Assembly (NCBI RefSeq): GCF_020715685.1
Contig: NZ_CP085840.1
Coordinates: forward strand, 1,736,001 to 1,800,000
From: Dermatobacter hominis
GTDB taxonomy: Bacteria > Actinomycetota > Acidimicrobiia > Acidimicrobiales > Microtrichaceae
Length of the DNA: 64,000 nt
Reading direction: 5' to 3'
Shown here piece after piece: positions 32,175 to 40,675 of this stretch. Numbering within the stretch: the first letter of the stretch is position 1; every line of letters starts with the position of its first letter. A program made the translations under genes and the position numbers. Under the pieces are notes generated by a model. The model searched no databases and was not told where the DNA came from. It was given only the letters and a program-made list of their open reading frames with translations.

Positions 32175-33809
32175 TCAGGCGTCGCCGGCGGCGGGTCGGA
32201 GCAGGTCCCGCTCGGCGACGAGCGCGGCGTCGAGGGTGCGATAGCCGGCCTGCTCGAACGACACCACGATCACCTCGCCGTCGGAGCGCACGACCTCGCC
32301 GTCGCCCCACTCGGGGTGCCGGACCGCCGCCCCCGGTCCGAACCCGTGGAGCGCAGGCGAGGCGTCGTCCTGACCGGCCGCGCCGGGCCGTCCCCGACGG
32401 CAGTTGTCGCACCCGTCGCCGCACGCGTCGGCCTGCTCGCCGAAGTAGCCGAGCAGCATCCTGCGGCGGCAGTCCGGCGTCTCGGCGAGCTCCCGGACCA
32501 TCGCGCCACGGGTCTCGCGCCACGCCGCCCGCGCCTGCTCGTCCTCGTCGACGGCGGCCGCGGCGCCGGGGAGCCGGTGCACGACGACGCGCTCGCCGTC
32601 CTCGAGGTCGACCGCCCCCACCTCCCGCAGGCGGGTCAGGGCCTTGACGACCGTGCGGCGGTGCACGCCCAGCTGCGTCGCGAGGTCGGCGATCGTGGTC
32701 GATCGGTCCGCGGCGAGGGCGTCCACCACCGCGCCGACCGTCCGCGCCGAGACGCCGCCGCGGGCCTGCAGCGCCGTTCGCCGGGCCAGGTCCTCGGGGC
32801 GGAACAGCATGACGGCGGTCGCCGGCTCGCCGTCGCGCCCCGCCCGGCCGATCTCCTGGTAGTAGGCGTCGAGCGATTCGGGTGCGTCCCAGTGCAGCAC
32901 GCCGCGCACGTCGGGCACGTCGATGCCCATCCCGAAGGCGCTGGTGGCCACGACCACGTCGAGCCGGCCGGCCGAGAAGTCGTCCTGCACCGTTCGCCGG
33001 GTCCCCGCCGGCCGGGCGGCGTGGTAGGCGGCGGCCCGCCGGCCGTGGCCGACCAGCAGGTCCGCGAGCTCCTCCGAGCCGCGTCGGGTGGTCGTGTAGA
33101 CGATCCAGCGCTCGCCCGGCGGGATCGAGTCCAGGAGCTCGGCGCACTTGTCGCGCTCGGACGGCGTGCGACGGACCTCGAGGGAGAGGTTGGGCCGGTC
33201 GAGACCGGTCACCACCACGAGCGGGTCGCGCAGGCCCAACCCCTGGGCGATGTGCCGGCGCACGGGCGGCGACGCGGTCGCGGTCAGCGCGATCGTCGGC
33301 GGCCGCGACAGCTGGTCGAGCACGTCGGTGAGGAGCAGGTAGTCGGGACGGAAGTCGTGACCCCAGCCGGAGACGCAGTGCGCCTCGTCGACCACGACGA
33401 GCGACGGCCGGCCCCGCCGGACGGCGTCGAGCGTCTCGGGCACCGCCAGCTGCTCGGGGGCCACGAACAGGAACTCGAGCTCGCCGCCGACGAAGGCGTC
33501 GAGGATGCCCTGGCGGCCGCTCGTGCCGGCGTTGAGCGCTGCGGCGGCGCCGGCGTTCGCCTCGCGGAGGCCCTCCATCTGGTCGTGCTGCAGCGCCACC
33601 AGCGGCGACACCACGACCGTGGGGCCGTCGATGAGCGCGCCGGCGACCTGGTAGATGGCCGACTTGCCGGACCCGGTCGGCATGATCGCCAGCACGTCGC
33701 GCCCCCCGACCGCCGCCTCGATCGCCGGCCGCTGGCCCTCCCGGAGCTCCCGGACCCCCAATGCCCGGCGGGCGGCGACCTCCGGGTCGAGCGGTCGGTT
33801 GCTGGACAT
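32175..33809 (-). CDS. RecQ-family ATP-dependent DNA helicase
   Basis: This 544-residue SF2 helicase unwinds DNA 3' to 5'. It has RELREGQRPAIEAAVGGRDV (motif 0), AIMPTGSGKSAIYQ (Walker A), VVVDEAHCVSGWGHDFRPDY (DEAH plus the RecQ aromatic loop), ALTATASPPV, ATSAFGMGIDVPDV and YYQEIGRAGRDGEPA (motif VI). The zinc-binding CRRRMLLGYFGE then CGDGCDNCRRG follows near residue 460. The C terminus is a short DUF3553-like beta domain (GAAVRHPEWGDGEVVRSDGE) rather than an HRDC domain. The ATG follows GAGGAG. A GGGTAG lies 43 bases upstream on the coding strand. Confidence 0.93.
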   Translation of the reverse strand: MSSNRPLDPEVAARRALGVRELREGQRPAIEAAVGGRDVLAIMPTGSGKSAIYQVAGALIDGPTVVVSPLVALQHDQMEGLREANAGAAAALNAGTSGRQGILDAFVGGELEFLFVAPEQLAVPETLDAVRRGRPSLVVVDEAHCVSGWGHDFRPDYLLLTDVLDQLSRPPTIALTATASPPVRRHIAQGLGLRDPLVVVTGLDRPNLSLEVRRTPSERDKCAELLDSIPPGERWIVYTTTRRGSEELADLLVGHGRRAAAYHAARPAGTRRTVQDDFSAGRLDVVVATSAFGMGIDVPDVRGVLHWDAPESLDAYYQEIGRAGRDGEPATAVMLFRPEDLARRTALQARGGVSARTVGAVVDALAADRSTTIADLATQLGVHRRTVVKALTRLREVGAVDLEDGERVVVHRLPGAAAAVDEDEQARAAWRETRGAMVRELAETPDCRRRMLLGYFGEQADACGDGCDNCRRGRPGAAGQDDASPALHGFGPGAAVRHPEWGDGEVVRSDGEVIVVSFEQAGYRTLDAALVAERDLLRPAAGDA

Positions 33810-33852
33810 CGGGCGGCTCCTCGCTGGGTGGGGGCGAACGGCGGCCCGGCTC

Positions 33853-33858
33853 CTACCC
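33853..33858 (-). promoter_or_regulatory. GGGTAG box before the RecQ-like gene
   Basis: GGGTAG on the minus strand, 43 bases before the ATG. GGATC at 14 bases upstream is a poor -35 match, so this is one of the weaker cases. Confidence 0.35.
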
Positions 33859-33937
33859 CGCGGCGTGCGAACGATCCCCCGGCCGGGCGCGCCCCGCCCG
33901 AGCGGACCGGTGCCCGAGGGCGGATCGGGCAGCAGGA

Positions 33938-35467
33938 TCAGCGCGGCACCCACACCTCCGCGGGCCCGGTGCGGAACCCCGTCGTGGACCGCGCCACCCG
34001 GCCGCCGGGCAGCAGGTCGCGCTCGTACCGGTAGTGCTCCTCGAAGGAGTCCGGCAGGTACGACATCCACCGCTGGGAGTCCACGACGACGGCGGCGAAC
34101 CGCTGCTCCTCGAACGCCCGGTCCAGCTCGCGGGCGAGCGCTCGGCCCTCGCCGGGCGGTCCGCGGAGCACGTCGGCCAGCGCGGCGCTCTGGGCGGTGG
34201 GCTCGCCACCGGCCTCGGACAGCCACCACGGGTGCGCCGGCAGGTAGACCGGGCCGGGCAGGTCCCGCAGCGCCGCCACCGTGGCCACCGCGGCGCGTTC
34301 GTCGTCCGCCGAGGGCACCTGGTCCCACGGCGCCCACCGGATCGCCCAGAACTGCACGAGCAGCAGGACCAGGCACATCGTCGCCGGCACGCCGGGACCG
34401 AGGCGGCGCGCCGACGCCGCCGCCAGGCCCGCGAGCAGCGCCACGGCCGCGACGGCGGGCATGAGCACGTTGTCCCACCCGCCGCTGTGGATCCGACCGA
34501 GCCAGCCGCACATGACCATCGACGCCACGTAGGACGCGACGAACCACCACCTGACCGTGCCCCGGCGGCGGGCGGCGAGGAGGGCCACGACGGCGGCGAC
34601 GCCGGTCCACGCGAACGGCCGGAGGTCGCTCGTGAAGAACCCCAGCAGCGATCCGTGGACGATCTCGTGCGAACGAGGGACGTCGACCAGGTAGAACCAG
34701 GCCCAGCCGCCGGACGAGAGCTGGAGGGCGATCCCGGCGGCGAGCAGCCCGACGGCCGTGGTGCCCGCCGCGACGGCGGCTCTGCGGCGGTCCGCGACGA
34801 CCAGCCACAGCAGGACGGCCGCGGCGGGGAGCAGCGCGTCCTGCTTGGCCAGCACCGCCAGCACCAGCAGGACGCCGCCGGCCGCGGCGGCGGCGTCGGT
34901 GGTCGCCGTGCGGATGCGCAGCGCACCGGCGACGGTGAGCGCCAGCATCAGCGAGTCCACCCGGCCGACGTCGAACCACGCCCCGCAGATGACGTAGGAC
35001 GCGGCGAGCACGCCGGCCCCGACGAGCCCCGCCCACCGGTCGCCCGTCTCGGCCACCACCAGGCGGGCGGTGGCCCAGAACGCGACGAGCGACGAGGCGA
35101 TCGACACGGCTCGAAGCGGCTCGGGGCTGACACCCACGATCCACGACAGCGCCGCGCCCACCAGCGTGAAGAGGGGCGTGTACAGGTACGGGATCGACGT
35201 CAGGGTCGGTGGCCCGTAGAGCGGCTCGCCGTCGAGCGTGCGCCGCACCTGGTCCACCATGCCGCCTTCGATCCACTCGAGCTCGACGGCGCTGCGCAGC
35301 CGCACCACGGCCACGACCGCGTACGCGCCGATCGCCACCGCCGCCGCGACCGCGAGGCCGGCGCGCAGCACCGCCTGCACCCGGTCGGCCCCCCGGGCCT
35401 CGGCCCCGAGAGGACCGGCGACCGCGTCGTCGGGCAGGAGGACGGGGTCCGCGGGCGTGGTGGTCAC
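33938..35467 (-). CDS. Polytopic glycosyltransferase of the GT-C type
   Basis: This 509-residue integral membrane protein has about ten hydrophobic helices and, between helices 1 and 2, the loop VELEWIEGGMVDQVRRTLDG, whose acidic residue is in the place of the GT-C catalytic Asp/Glu. Further features are TSIPYLYTPLFTLVG and AKQDALLPAAAVLLW. The C-terminal 120 residues form a soluble domain (AVVVDSQRWMSYLPDSFEEH). It probably adds a sugar from a polyprenyl-phosphate donor at the outer membrane face. GTG at 35467 overlaps the stop of the upstream gene (GTGA), so the two polytopic proteins are made together. Confidence 0.75.
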   Translation of the reverse strand: MTTTPADPVLLPDDAVAGPLGAEARGADRVQAVLRAGLAVAAAVAIGAYAVVAVVRLRSAVELEWIEGGMVDQVRRTLDGEPLYGPPTLTSIPYLYTPLFTLVGAALSWIVGVSPEPLRAVSIASSLVAFWATARLVVAETGDRWAGLVGAGVLAASYVICGAWFDVGRVDSLMLALTVAGALRIRTATTDAAAAAGGVLLVLAVLAKQDALLPAAAVLLWLVVADRRRAAVAAGTTAVGLLAAGIALQLSSGGWAWFYLVDVPRSHEIVHGSLLGFFTSDLRPFAWTGVAAVVALLAARRRGTVRWWFVASYVASMVMCGWLGRIHSGGWDNVLMPAVAAVALLAGLAAASARRLGPGVPATMCLVLLLVQFWAIRWAPWDQVPSADDERAAVATVAALRDLPGPVYLPAHPWWLSEAGGEPTAQSAALADVLRGPPGEGRALARELDRAFEEQRFAAVVVDSQRWMSYLPDSFEEHYRYERDLLPGGRVARSTTGFRTGPAEVWVPR

Positions 35468-36681
35468 GGCGCCACCGCCGTGGTGGTGAAGGTGATCCAC
35501 GACAGCGCGACGAGCAGGACGCCGCCGACGAGCACGATCCGGCGGTGCGCCCGGCCGTCCCACACCACCCCGACCGCCATCGCGAGCGGGAACGCCCCGA
35601 GCACCATGCGCGGTCGCGGTCCGACGACGGCCGACGTGGCGGACAGGGCGATCACCCCGACGCCGTACAGCTGCACCGGGAGCGGCGGCCGCCAGCGCCA
35701 GAGGGCGACGAGGCCGACGATCGCCAGCACGACCCCAGCGACCACCGTGACGTCGATCAGACCGGTCGGCGCCAGCGAGGCGGAGCGCTCCGTGACGACC
35801 CGCCAGACGCGCTCCCCGGTGCCGCGCCCGAAGTCCATCTGCTCCTTCCACCCGATCCGTTCCGCCTCGAGCCAGGCGAGTGCGGTGCCGGTCCGCACCC
35901 ACAGCGCGATCCATGTCACCCCGACGCCGACCGTCGACAGGGCCGGCGCGACCCAGGCGACGCGCCGACCTCGACCCCACACCCACGCCGCCGCAGCGAG
36001 CGCCACGACGATCACGACGGTGTTCGGGCGCGTCGCGGTCGCGACCGCGCCGAGCGCCCCTGCGACCCACCAGCGGCCGCGACGGGCGGACAGCAGCGCG
36101 CCGGCGGCCGCGGCGATCGCCAGGCCCTCGGTGTACGGGAGCACGAACACGAACGCCGCCGGCGAGAAGGCGAGCACGGCGGCGGCGCGATCGGCGGCGG
36201 CCGGACCGGCGAGCTCGTCGGTGAGGTGCCACACCACCGCCACGGCGGCCAGGCCGCAGAGGCCGCCGACCGCGACGCCGGCCGCGACCGGCGGGAGCCC
36301 CGTGATCGTCGAGACCCCCCGCAGGAGGCCCGGGACGACCGGGTAGAACGCCGCCGCACGGGGATCGGAGGCGAAGCCCGACGAACCCGGGTAGCCGTGC
36401 GCGGCCACATCCACGTACCACGCCGCGTCCCAGCGCCCGAGGACCGAGAGCCACCCCCCGGTGGAGTCGGGCAGCCGGGGCCAGGGCCCACGGCCCCGGT
36501 CCACGCCGCCCGCCGTCATCACGGCCACCGCCGACACGGCCAGCGTGGTGGCGGCCGAGGCCGCGAAGCACACGGCGGCGCGGAGCGGGATCAGCGGGGC
36601 CGCCCGTCTCGTCGGCCGGTCGCCTCGACTCGGTTCGAGGTCGGCCGCGCTGGCGCTCGCGTGACCGGTCTCCGTGCGCAC
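35464..36681 (-). CDS. PIG-V/GPI-mannosyltransferase-2-like membrane protein
   Basis: This 405-residue protein has about ten transmembrane helices. The first periplasmic loop reads SVLGRWDAAWYVDVAAHGYP, matching the RWDxxWYxxIAxxGY signature of the PIG-V/mannosyltransferase family, with the Asp as likely catalytic base. FYPVVPGLLRGVS and PYTEGLAIAAAAGALL further match the family. It may mannosylate a lipid or glycan on the outside of the membrane. GTG at 36681 follows GAGGAGG by 6 bases. It heads a two-gene operon with a GGTCT-16-GGATAG promoter. Confidence 0.78.
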   Translation of the reverse strand: MRTETGHASASAADLEPSRGDRPTRRAAPLIPLRAAVCFAASAATTLAVSAVAVMTAGGVDRGRGPWPRLPDSTGGWLSVLGRWDAAWYVDVAAHGYPGSSGFASDPRAAAFYPVVPGLLRGVSTITGLPPVAAGVAVGGLCGLAAVAVVWHLTDELAGPAAADRAAAVLAFSPAAFVFVLPYTEGLAIAAAAGALLSARRGRWWVAGALGAVATATRPNTVVIVVALAAAAWVWGRGRRVAWVAPALSTVGVGVTWIALWVRTGTALAWLEAERIGWKEQMDFGRGTGERVWRVVTERSASLAPTGLIDVTVVAGVVLAIVGLVALWRWRPPLPVQLYGVGVIALSATSAVVGPRPRMVLGAFPLAMAVGVVWDGRAHRRIVLVGGVLLVALSWITFTTTAVAP

Positions 36682-36745
36682 GATGGGCCTCCTCGCCTGC
36701 AGACCCGCGACGGCACCGAGCGTCGGGGGCGGTTGTCGTGCCGAC

Positions 36746-36772
36746 CTATCCGGTCCGGAGCGCGGCCAGACC
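36746..36772 (-). promoter_or_regulatory. SigB/F-type promoter of the membrane glycosyltransferase operon
   Basis: On the minus strand GGTCTGG, 14 bases, GGATAG; the GTG at 36681 lies 64 bases downstream. It is divergent from the promoter at 36783-36809. Confidence 0.52.
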
Positions 36773-36782
36773 GGTTCCCGGC

Positions 36783-36809
36783 CCGACTGCTCCGCGCCGG
36801 GACGGGTAG
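36783..36809 (+). promoter_or_regulatory. SigB/F-type promoter of the 138-residue polar protein
   Basis: CCGACTG, 14 bases, GGGTAG, the same -35 variant as at 19920-19946. The GTG at 36841 is 31 bases downstream behind GGAGG. Confidence 0.5.
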
Positions 36810-36840
36810 GCGCGGGTCGGACGACCACCGGAGGCAGCAC

Positions 36841-37257
36841 GTGGCAGCGGACGACCAGGACCGGAAGGCTGAGGAGCGGGGCGACGAGGTCCCGCATTCG
36901 GAGGAACCCGGCGTGGCGAACCCGCCGCCGGGGACGGCGGTGAGCGCCCGGACCCACGAGGAGGGCACCGTCGGGTCGGACCTCCGCTTCTTCGAGCGGG
37001 CGGAGCCCGGGTCGCTGCGCGACCAGCGCGACCTGATCGACGAGGACGGCGACGACATCCGCATGTACACCGGCGAACCGGTCGAGACCGACGACGGCTG
37101 GATCCTCCCGCAGCAGCAGAACGTGCCGGGCAACTCCGCCGGCGGGGGCGAGTACCCCGACCCCGCCACGCCCTCCACGCAGCCCGGCAAGCCGACCGAG
37201 GGCGCGCCGGTCTCGGAGCGGCCCGAGGAGCCGGACCGGCAGGACGACCAGGTGTGA
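36841..37257 (+). CDS. Polar disordered stress-type protein, 138 residues
   Basis: The GTG at 36841 follows GGAGG by 6 bases. The N and C termini are charged and Pro-rich (DDQDRKAEERGDEVPHSEEP; PGKPTEGAPVSERPEEPDRQ). The centre has an ordered motif SDLRFFERAEPGSLRDQRDLIDEDGDDIRMYTGEPVETDDGWILPQQQN, given here in pieces: LRFFERAEPGSLRDQRDL, then DIRMYTGEPVETDDGWILPQ. This central motif might bind another protein. I do not recognise a family. It is followed 10 bases later by a small membrane protein and has a good stress-type promoter. Confidence 0.68.
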   Translation: MAADDQDRKAEERGDEVPHSEEPGVANPPPGTAVSARTHEEGTVGSDLRFFERAEPGSLRDQRDLIDEDGDDIRMYTGEPVETDDGWILPQQQNVPGNSAGGGEYPDPATPSTQPGKPTEGAPVSERPEEPDRQDDQV

Positions 37258-37267
37258 GGAGGCCGGC

Positions 37268-37627
37268 ATGAGCGACGACCCGTCGACCCGGGCCCGACCC
37301 GGCGGCCCGCCGAGCGACGCGCCGCCGTCGATGGCGCAGCCGGCTCCGCCGGGCGTGGACGGCGGACCCCCGCCCGGGCGACCGGGCGACGAGGCCACGT
37401 CGCCCCCGCTCGGCCGGGACGGTGGCTTCCTCCCGCCCGAGCCCGCCCGGCGGGCGCCCGAGTCGGCGCTCGTCCGGGTCGTCGCCACCGCGGGCATCGT
37501 CGGGATCGCCACCGCGCTCGGGGCCATCCTCGTCGCGGCCGACGCCGCGGGTTGGATCGTCGGGCTGGCCGTCTCGCTCGTCAGCGTCGTCCTCGCCGCC
37601 CTGCTCTGGCGGTCCCGCACCCTCTGA
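37268..37627 (+). CDS. Small membrane protein with Pro-rich N terminus
   Basis: This 119-residue protein has a disordered Pro/Gly/Asp N terminus of about 65 residues and two transmembrane helices in the last 50 (VRVVATAGIVGIATALGAIL and WIVGLAVSLVSVVLAALLW) with a short RSRTL tail. It begins 10 bases after the preceding gene behind GAGGAGG and shares its promoter. It is followed by a strong hairpin. No family was recognised. Confidence 0.66.
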   Translation: MSDDPSTRARPGGPPSDAPPSMAQPAPPGVDGGPPPGRPGDEATSPPLGRDGGFLPPEPARRAPESALVRVVATAGIVGIATALGAILVAADAAGWIVGLAVSLVSVVLAALLWRSRTL

Positions 37628-37638
37628 CGCCGCCCCTC

Positions 37639-37694
37639 CCCGCTCTGTCACGGCTGGAGGTCCCGTTCGGGGCCGTCAGCCGTGACAGAGCGGG
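37639..37694. terminator. Perfect 17-bp stem hairpin
   Basis: CCCGCTCTGTCACGGCT at 37639-37655 pairs exactly with AGCCGTGACAGAGCGGG at 37678-37694, with a 22-base loop. It lies 12 bases after the stop of the small membrane protein. There is no U tract, as is usual in high-GC actinobacteria. It most likely ends the 36841-37627 operon. Confidence 0.75.
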
Positions 37695-37725
37695 CCGCGC
37701 GGTGAGGTGCGCCGGATCCTCATCG

Positions 37726-37771
37726 GCACCGGACGGCGGCCGATCAACCTCCGAGCGCCTCCGTCCGGTGC
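37726..37771. repeat. 11-bp inverted repeat in the leader of the M15 peptidase gene
   Basis: GCACCGGACGG (37726-37736) pairs with CCGTCCGGTGC (37761-37771) around a 24-base loop. It ends 15 bases before the GTG at 37787, so it may be an operator, an RNA element covering the start region, or part of the terminator region. Confidence 0.45.
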
Positions 37772-37786
37772 GCGCTCCCATCCGCC

Positions 37787-38395
37787 GTGGCCCTCGAAGG
37801 ACTCGCCGCCGTCCAGGCTCGCATCGCCGAGCTGCGCATCCGCCCGACCGAGGCGCCCACCTCCCGCGCCACGACCGACGCGACGACGGGCACCGACTTC
37901 GCCGGCCTCCTGGCCGCCGCGCTGGGCAGCACGGCCACGACGTCGACCACGCCGGTCGGCACCACGCCGCTCGCGACGAGCACGGCCACCGACGCGGACG
38001 GCGTTCCGGTGGAGCTCGCCGCCTTCGGCAACGGGCGGATCCCGGCCGACCGGCTCACCCGGATCGCCGGGACGGAGCACCGCCTGTGGGCGCCGGCGGC
38101 GGACGCCTTCGAGCGGCTCCGCGCCGCCGCGGCCGCCGACGGTGTCGCCATCGGCATCACCGACTCCTACCGCGACCACGCCACCCAGGTGGACCTCGCC
38201 GAGCGCAAGGGCCTGTACCGCAACGGCGGGCTCGCCGCGGTCCCCGGGACCAGCACCCACGGCTGGGGCAAGAGCCTCGACCTGGACCTCGATCCGACGG
38301 CGCGGTCGTGGATGCGGGCCAACGCGGGCCGGTTCGGCTTCGTCGAGGACGTGCCACGGGAGCCGTGGCACTGGACGTACCGCCCGGCGGGGTAG
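37787..38395 (+). CDS. D,D-carboxypeptidase-like M15 peptidase (VanY family)
   Basis: This 202-residue protein has a C-terminal VanY/M15 domain: GITDSYRDHATQVDLAERKG, PGTSTHGWGKSLDLDLD with the zinc-binding His and Asp (about residues 160-167) and EPWHWTYRPAG with the second zinc His. It would cleave the terminal D-Ala of peptidoglycan stem peptides. The N-terminal 35 residues, ALEGLAAVQARIAELRIRPT, lack a signal peptide and resemble the N terminus of M15 and transglycosylase proteins found in actinobacterial flagellar loci; that link is inference. The GTG start has no strong ribosome binding site. Confidence 0.83.
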   Translation: MALEGLAAVQARIAELRIRPTEAPTSRATTDATTGTDFAGLLAAALGSTATTSTTPVGTTPLATSTATDADGVPVELAAFGNGRIPADRLTRIAGTEHRLWAPAADAFERLRAAAAADGVAIGITDSYRDHATQVDLAERKGLYRNGGLAAVPGTSTHGWGKSLDLDLDPTARSWMRANAGRFGFVEDVPREPWHWTYRPAG

Positions 38396-38531
38396 GTCGT
38401 CGCGGTCGCGGCCGCAGCGGCGGTCGGCGCGATCCCGGGACCGGCGGACGAGCACCTCGGTCCTGTTGCCGCTGTGTGAACTCGGCGCCGGCGCGCTGAC
38501 ACACCGCTGGCCCGCGGCGTACGACTGTGGG

Positions 38532-39638
38532 ATGACCGCCCCCGCGGAGCCGCGCCCGCTCGCCGTCGACGCCCCCACGGGGCCACGGCGGGAGGTGCGC
38601 GACGGGGTCGCCGTCGTGACGTGGGACGACGCCCGGGGCTGCACGCGGGCGGCGCTCGACCGCTGCCCGCACCGGCGGGCGCCGCTCTCGGCCGGCACCG
38701 TCGAGGGCGGCGTGCTCCGTTGCCCGTACCACGGCTGGGCCTACGACGGCGACGGCACCTGCGTCGACATCCCGGCGATCGGGCCCGAGGGCCGCATCCC
38801 CGCTCGGGCCCGCCTGGCGATGGTCGACCATGACGGCGCGGCCGTCGGTCCCGCACCCGACGCCGAGGCCGTCGGGTGCGACGATCCCAGGCTGCGCCGG
38901 TTCCGCCACCCGATCGGGCTCGCCGGCGAGGCCCCGCCCGCGACCGCCGAGCTCCTCGGCGGCCGCGTCGAGGTCGACCCCTCCCGGCTCGAGCGGGCGC
39001 TCGGGCTCTGGTGGTACGCGCCCGACGAGCCGATCGGGCACCTGCCCGTGGTCGAGGAGGAGGACGACGGACGGTTCGTCGCCGTCCACTCGCCGCCGCA
39101 GGTGTGGGCGGTCGAGGCGGGGGCCGCCGCCGAGAACTTCCTCGACCTCGGCCACATCCCGTGGCTGCACCGGGCGACGTTCGCCGACCCCGACGCGCCG
39201 CCCATCCCCCGGCTCGAGGTGACCGACGGCGAGGCCGGGTTCGAGGCGACCTACGCCCACCGGACCCTCCGCCTCCACGGCCGCGGTGTGGGCCGGCGTC
39301 ACATGGTGCTCCGCTACACCGCGCCGTTCTCGGTGGTCATGCGGCTCGAGTACCTCGACGACGACGCGACGATCACCGCCGGCTTCTTCCTCCAGCCCGT
39401 CGCCGCCGGGCGGACCCGCGTGTTCGCGGTCAACTGGCGCGACGACATCCTCGACGGCCGCACGACCGAGCAGGACACGATCGCCTTCCAGCAGGCGGTC
39501 GGGGACGAGGATCGCCGGATGCTCGAGCTGCTGCCCGAGGGACCGCACCCGCTCGATCCGCCGGCCGACGTCCACACCCGCGCCGACGCCACGACCGTCG
39601 CCATGCGACGGGTCCTGCGACGGCTGCTCGCCGTCTGA
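38532..39638 (+). CDS. Rieske non-haem iron oxygenase, alpha subunit type
   Basis: This 368-residue ring-hydroxylating-type oxygenase has the Rieske [2Fe-2S] ligands CPH (C45, H47) and CPYHGW (C64, H67), and the mononuclear iron site ENFLDLGHIPWLHRATF with D205, H208 and H213. Such enzymes hydroxylate or demethylate aromatic, steroid or related compounds with electrons from a separate reductase, which is not nearby. The N terminus is shorter than in dioxygenases and fits the VanA/Pao-type monooxygenases. The promoter region has CTGACA (38496) and TACGACT (38520) close to the ATG, a housekeeping rather than a GGGTAG type. Confidence 0.85.
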   Translation: MTAPAEPRPLAVDAPTGPRREVRDGVAVVTWDDARGCTRAALDRCPHRRAPLSAGTVEGGVLRCPYHGWAYDGDGTCVDIPAIGPEGRIPARARLAMVDHDGAAVGPAPDAEAVGCDDPRLRRFRHPIGLAGEAPPATAELLGGRVEVDPSRLERALGLWWYAPDEPIGHLPVVEEEDDGRFVAVHSPPQVWAVEAGAAAENFLDLGHIPWLHRATFADPDAPPIPRLEVTDGEAGFEATYAHRTLRLHGRGVGRRHMVLRYTAPFSVVMRLEYLDDDATITAGFFLQPVAAGRTRVFAVNWRDDILDGRTTEQDTIAFQQAVGDEDRRMLELLPEGPHPLDPPADVHTRADATTVAMRRVLRRLLAV

Positions 39639-39653
39639 TCCGCGGCGGGCCCG

Positions 39654-40100
39654 TCAGCGCTCGGCCACCGACCGGAGGTCGGCCAGCATGGTCGCCCAGT
39701 TCCGCTCGAAGTCGGCCCGGTGCTCGCGGTCGTCGTCGGACACCGAGCCGTCGAGGTTCGTCTGCGTCAGCGTCACGAGCGTGCCGCCGTCCGCCTCGTC
39801 GAGGGACAGCGTGACCACGTGGTAGTTCTCGGGCGCGTCGTCGGTGCCGCCCATCGGGCTCCAGTGCGAGTACGACAGCCGCTGCTCGGGCTCGTTCGCC
39901 AGGATCTCCCCCTTGTCCCGGAACTCCTGGCCGTTCCACTCACCCGTCCACGTCACGGGGCTCCCGACCTGCCAGTCGGTCTCGACCGTGGCCCCGCCGA
40001 GCGTGTACTCGCTCGACAGCTCGGCATCGGTGAGCGCGTGCCACACCGCGGACCTCGGCGCAGCGATCGTGGTGGACACCTCGGCGACCACGTCGGTCAT
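39654..40100 (-). CDS. SRPBCC / AHSA1-domain protein
   Basis: This 148-residue protein has the START-like fold typical of AHSA1: VSTTIAAPRSAVWHALTDAE, WTGEWNGQEFRDKGEILANEPEQRLSYSHW (in pieces WTGEWNGQEF and GEILANEPEQRLSYSHW), YHVVTLSLDEADGGTLVTL and FERNWATMLADLRSVAER. Such proteins bind hydrophobic ligands or act with ArsR regulators; no ligand can be named. It converges with the Rieske gene, 15 bases apart. Confidence 0.85.
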   Translation of the reverse strand: MTDVVAEVSTTIAAPRSAVWHALTDAELSSEYTLGGATVETDWQVGSPVTWTGEWNGQEFRDKGEILANEPEQRLSYSHWSPMGGTDDAPENYHVVTLSLDEADGGTLVTLTQTNLDGSVSDDDREHRADFERNWATMLADLRSVAER

Positions 40101-40203
40101 GGCGACCCCCTCTGAAGATGTCGGCCCTGCACACGTTCCCCGCTCGGGCCCCGGGGATGCAGCGCCGGGCCACGGGCGCGACCGACGGAGCGGTTGCGGC
40201 CGG

Positions 40204-40458
40204 TCAGCCCTTCACCGACTTGGCGACGAAGCCGTGCGCCGAGCGCAGGTCGTCGCTGACGAGCCGGAGCCGGGCCAGGCGCTTCGGCGACAGGCCGCGC
40301 CCCTTCGCCGCCCTCTCCTCCGCGTCGAGGTAGATGACGAGCGCCTCGACGTCGGCGCGCATCGCCGTGATGAGGTGCAGCGCCTCGACGGTCGCGGAGC
40401 TGTCGGACCGGTCGCCGCGACCGGCGGCGTCGTCCTTCGCTCGCTTCGCTGCAGCCAT
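40204..40458 (-). CDS. Hypothetical protein, 84 residues
   Basis: ATG at 40458 follows GGGAGG by 7 bases. After a Lys/Asp-rich N terminus (MAAAKRAKDDAAGRGDRSD) comes a helical region, TVEALHLITAMRADVEALVIYLDAEERAAK, then LSPKRLARLRLVSDDLRSAHGFVAKSVKG. No family recognised. The 217-base spacer to the next gene on the right holds no further gene. Confidence 0.6.
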   Translation of the reverse strand: MAAAKRAKDDAAGRGDRSDSSATVEALHLITAMRADVEALVIYLDAEERAAKGRGLSPKRLARLRLVSDDLRSAHGFVAKSVKG

Positions 40459-40675
40459 CGCGGCACCTCCCACCGGGCGCTCCCCACGCGCCCGGACGGC
40501 CGCTCGGGCCACGGGTGAACAGTCTGGGACCACGACGGTGGACGGGAGGTGTCCGGCAGCTGTCGATCGCGTGAACGATCGGACGGGGCTCGCGGCCCGG
40601 ACGACCGCCGGGCCAGGCGTCGGACGGCGCCGACGGCGTACGGTCACGGGCGAGCCGACAGGGGGAGGACAGCAC

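Noticed and set aside
37700-37786. c-di-AMP (ydaO) riboswitch before the cell-wall hydrolase
   Set aside because: Such riboswitches often precede these enzymes in actinobacteria, but the conserved core elements could not be matched here.
38389-38394. GGGTAG at the end of the M15 peptidase gene
   Set aside because: It contains the peptidase stop codon, and the next start is some 140 bases away with a closer TACGACT element.
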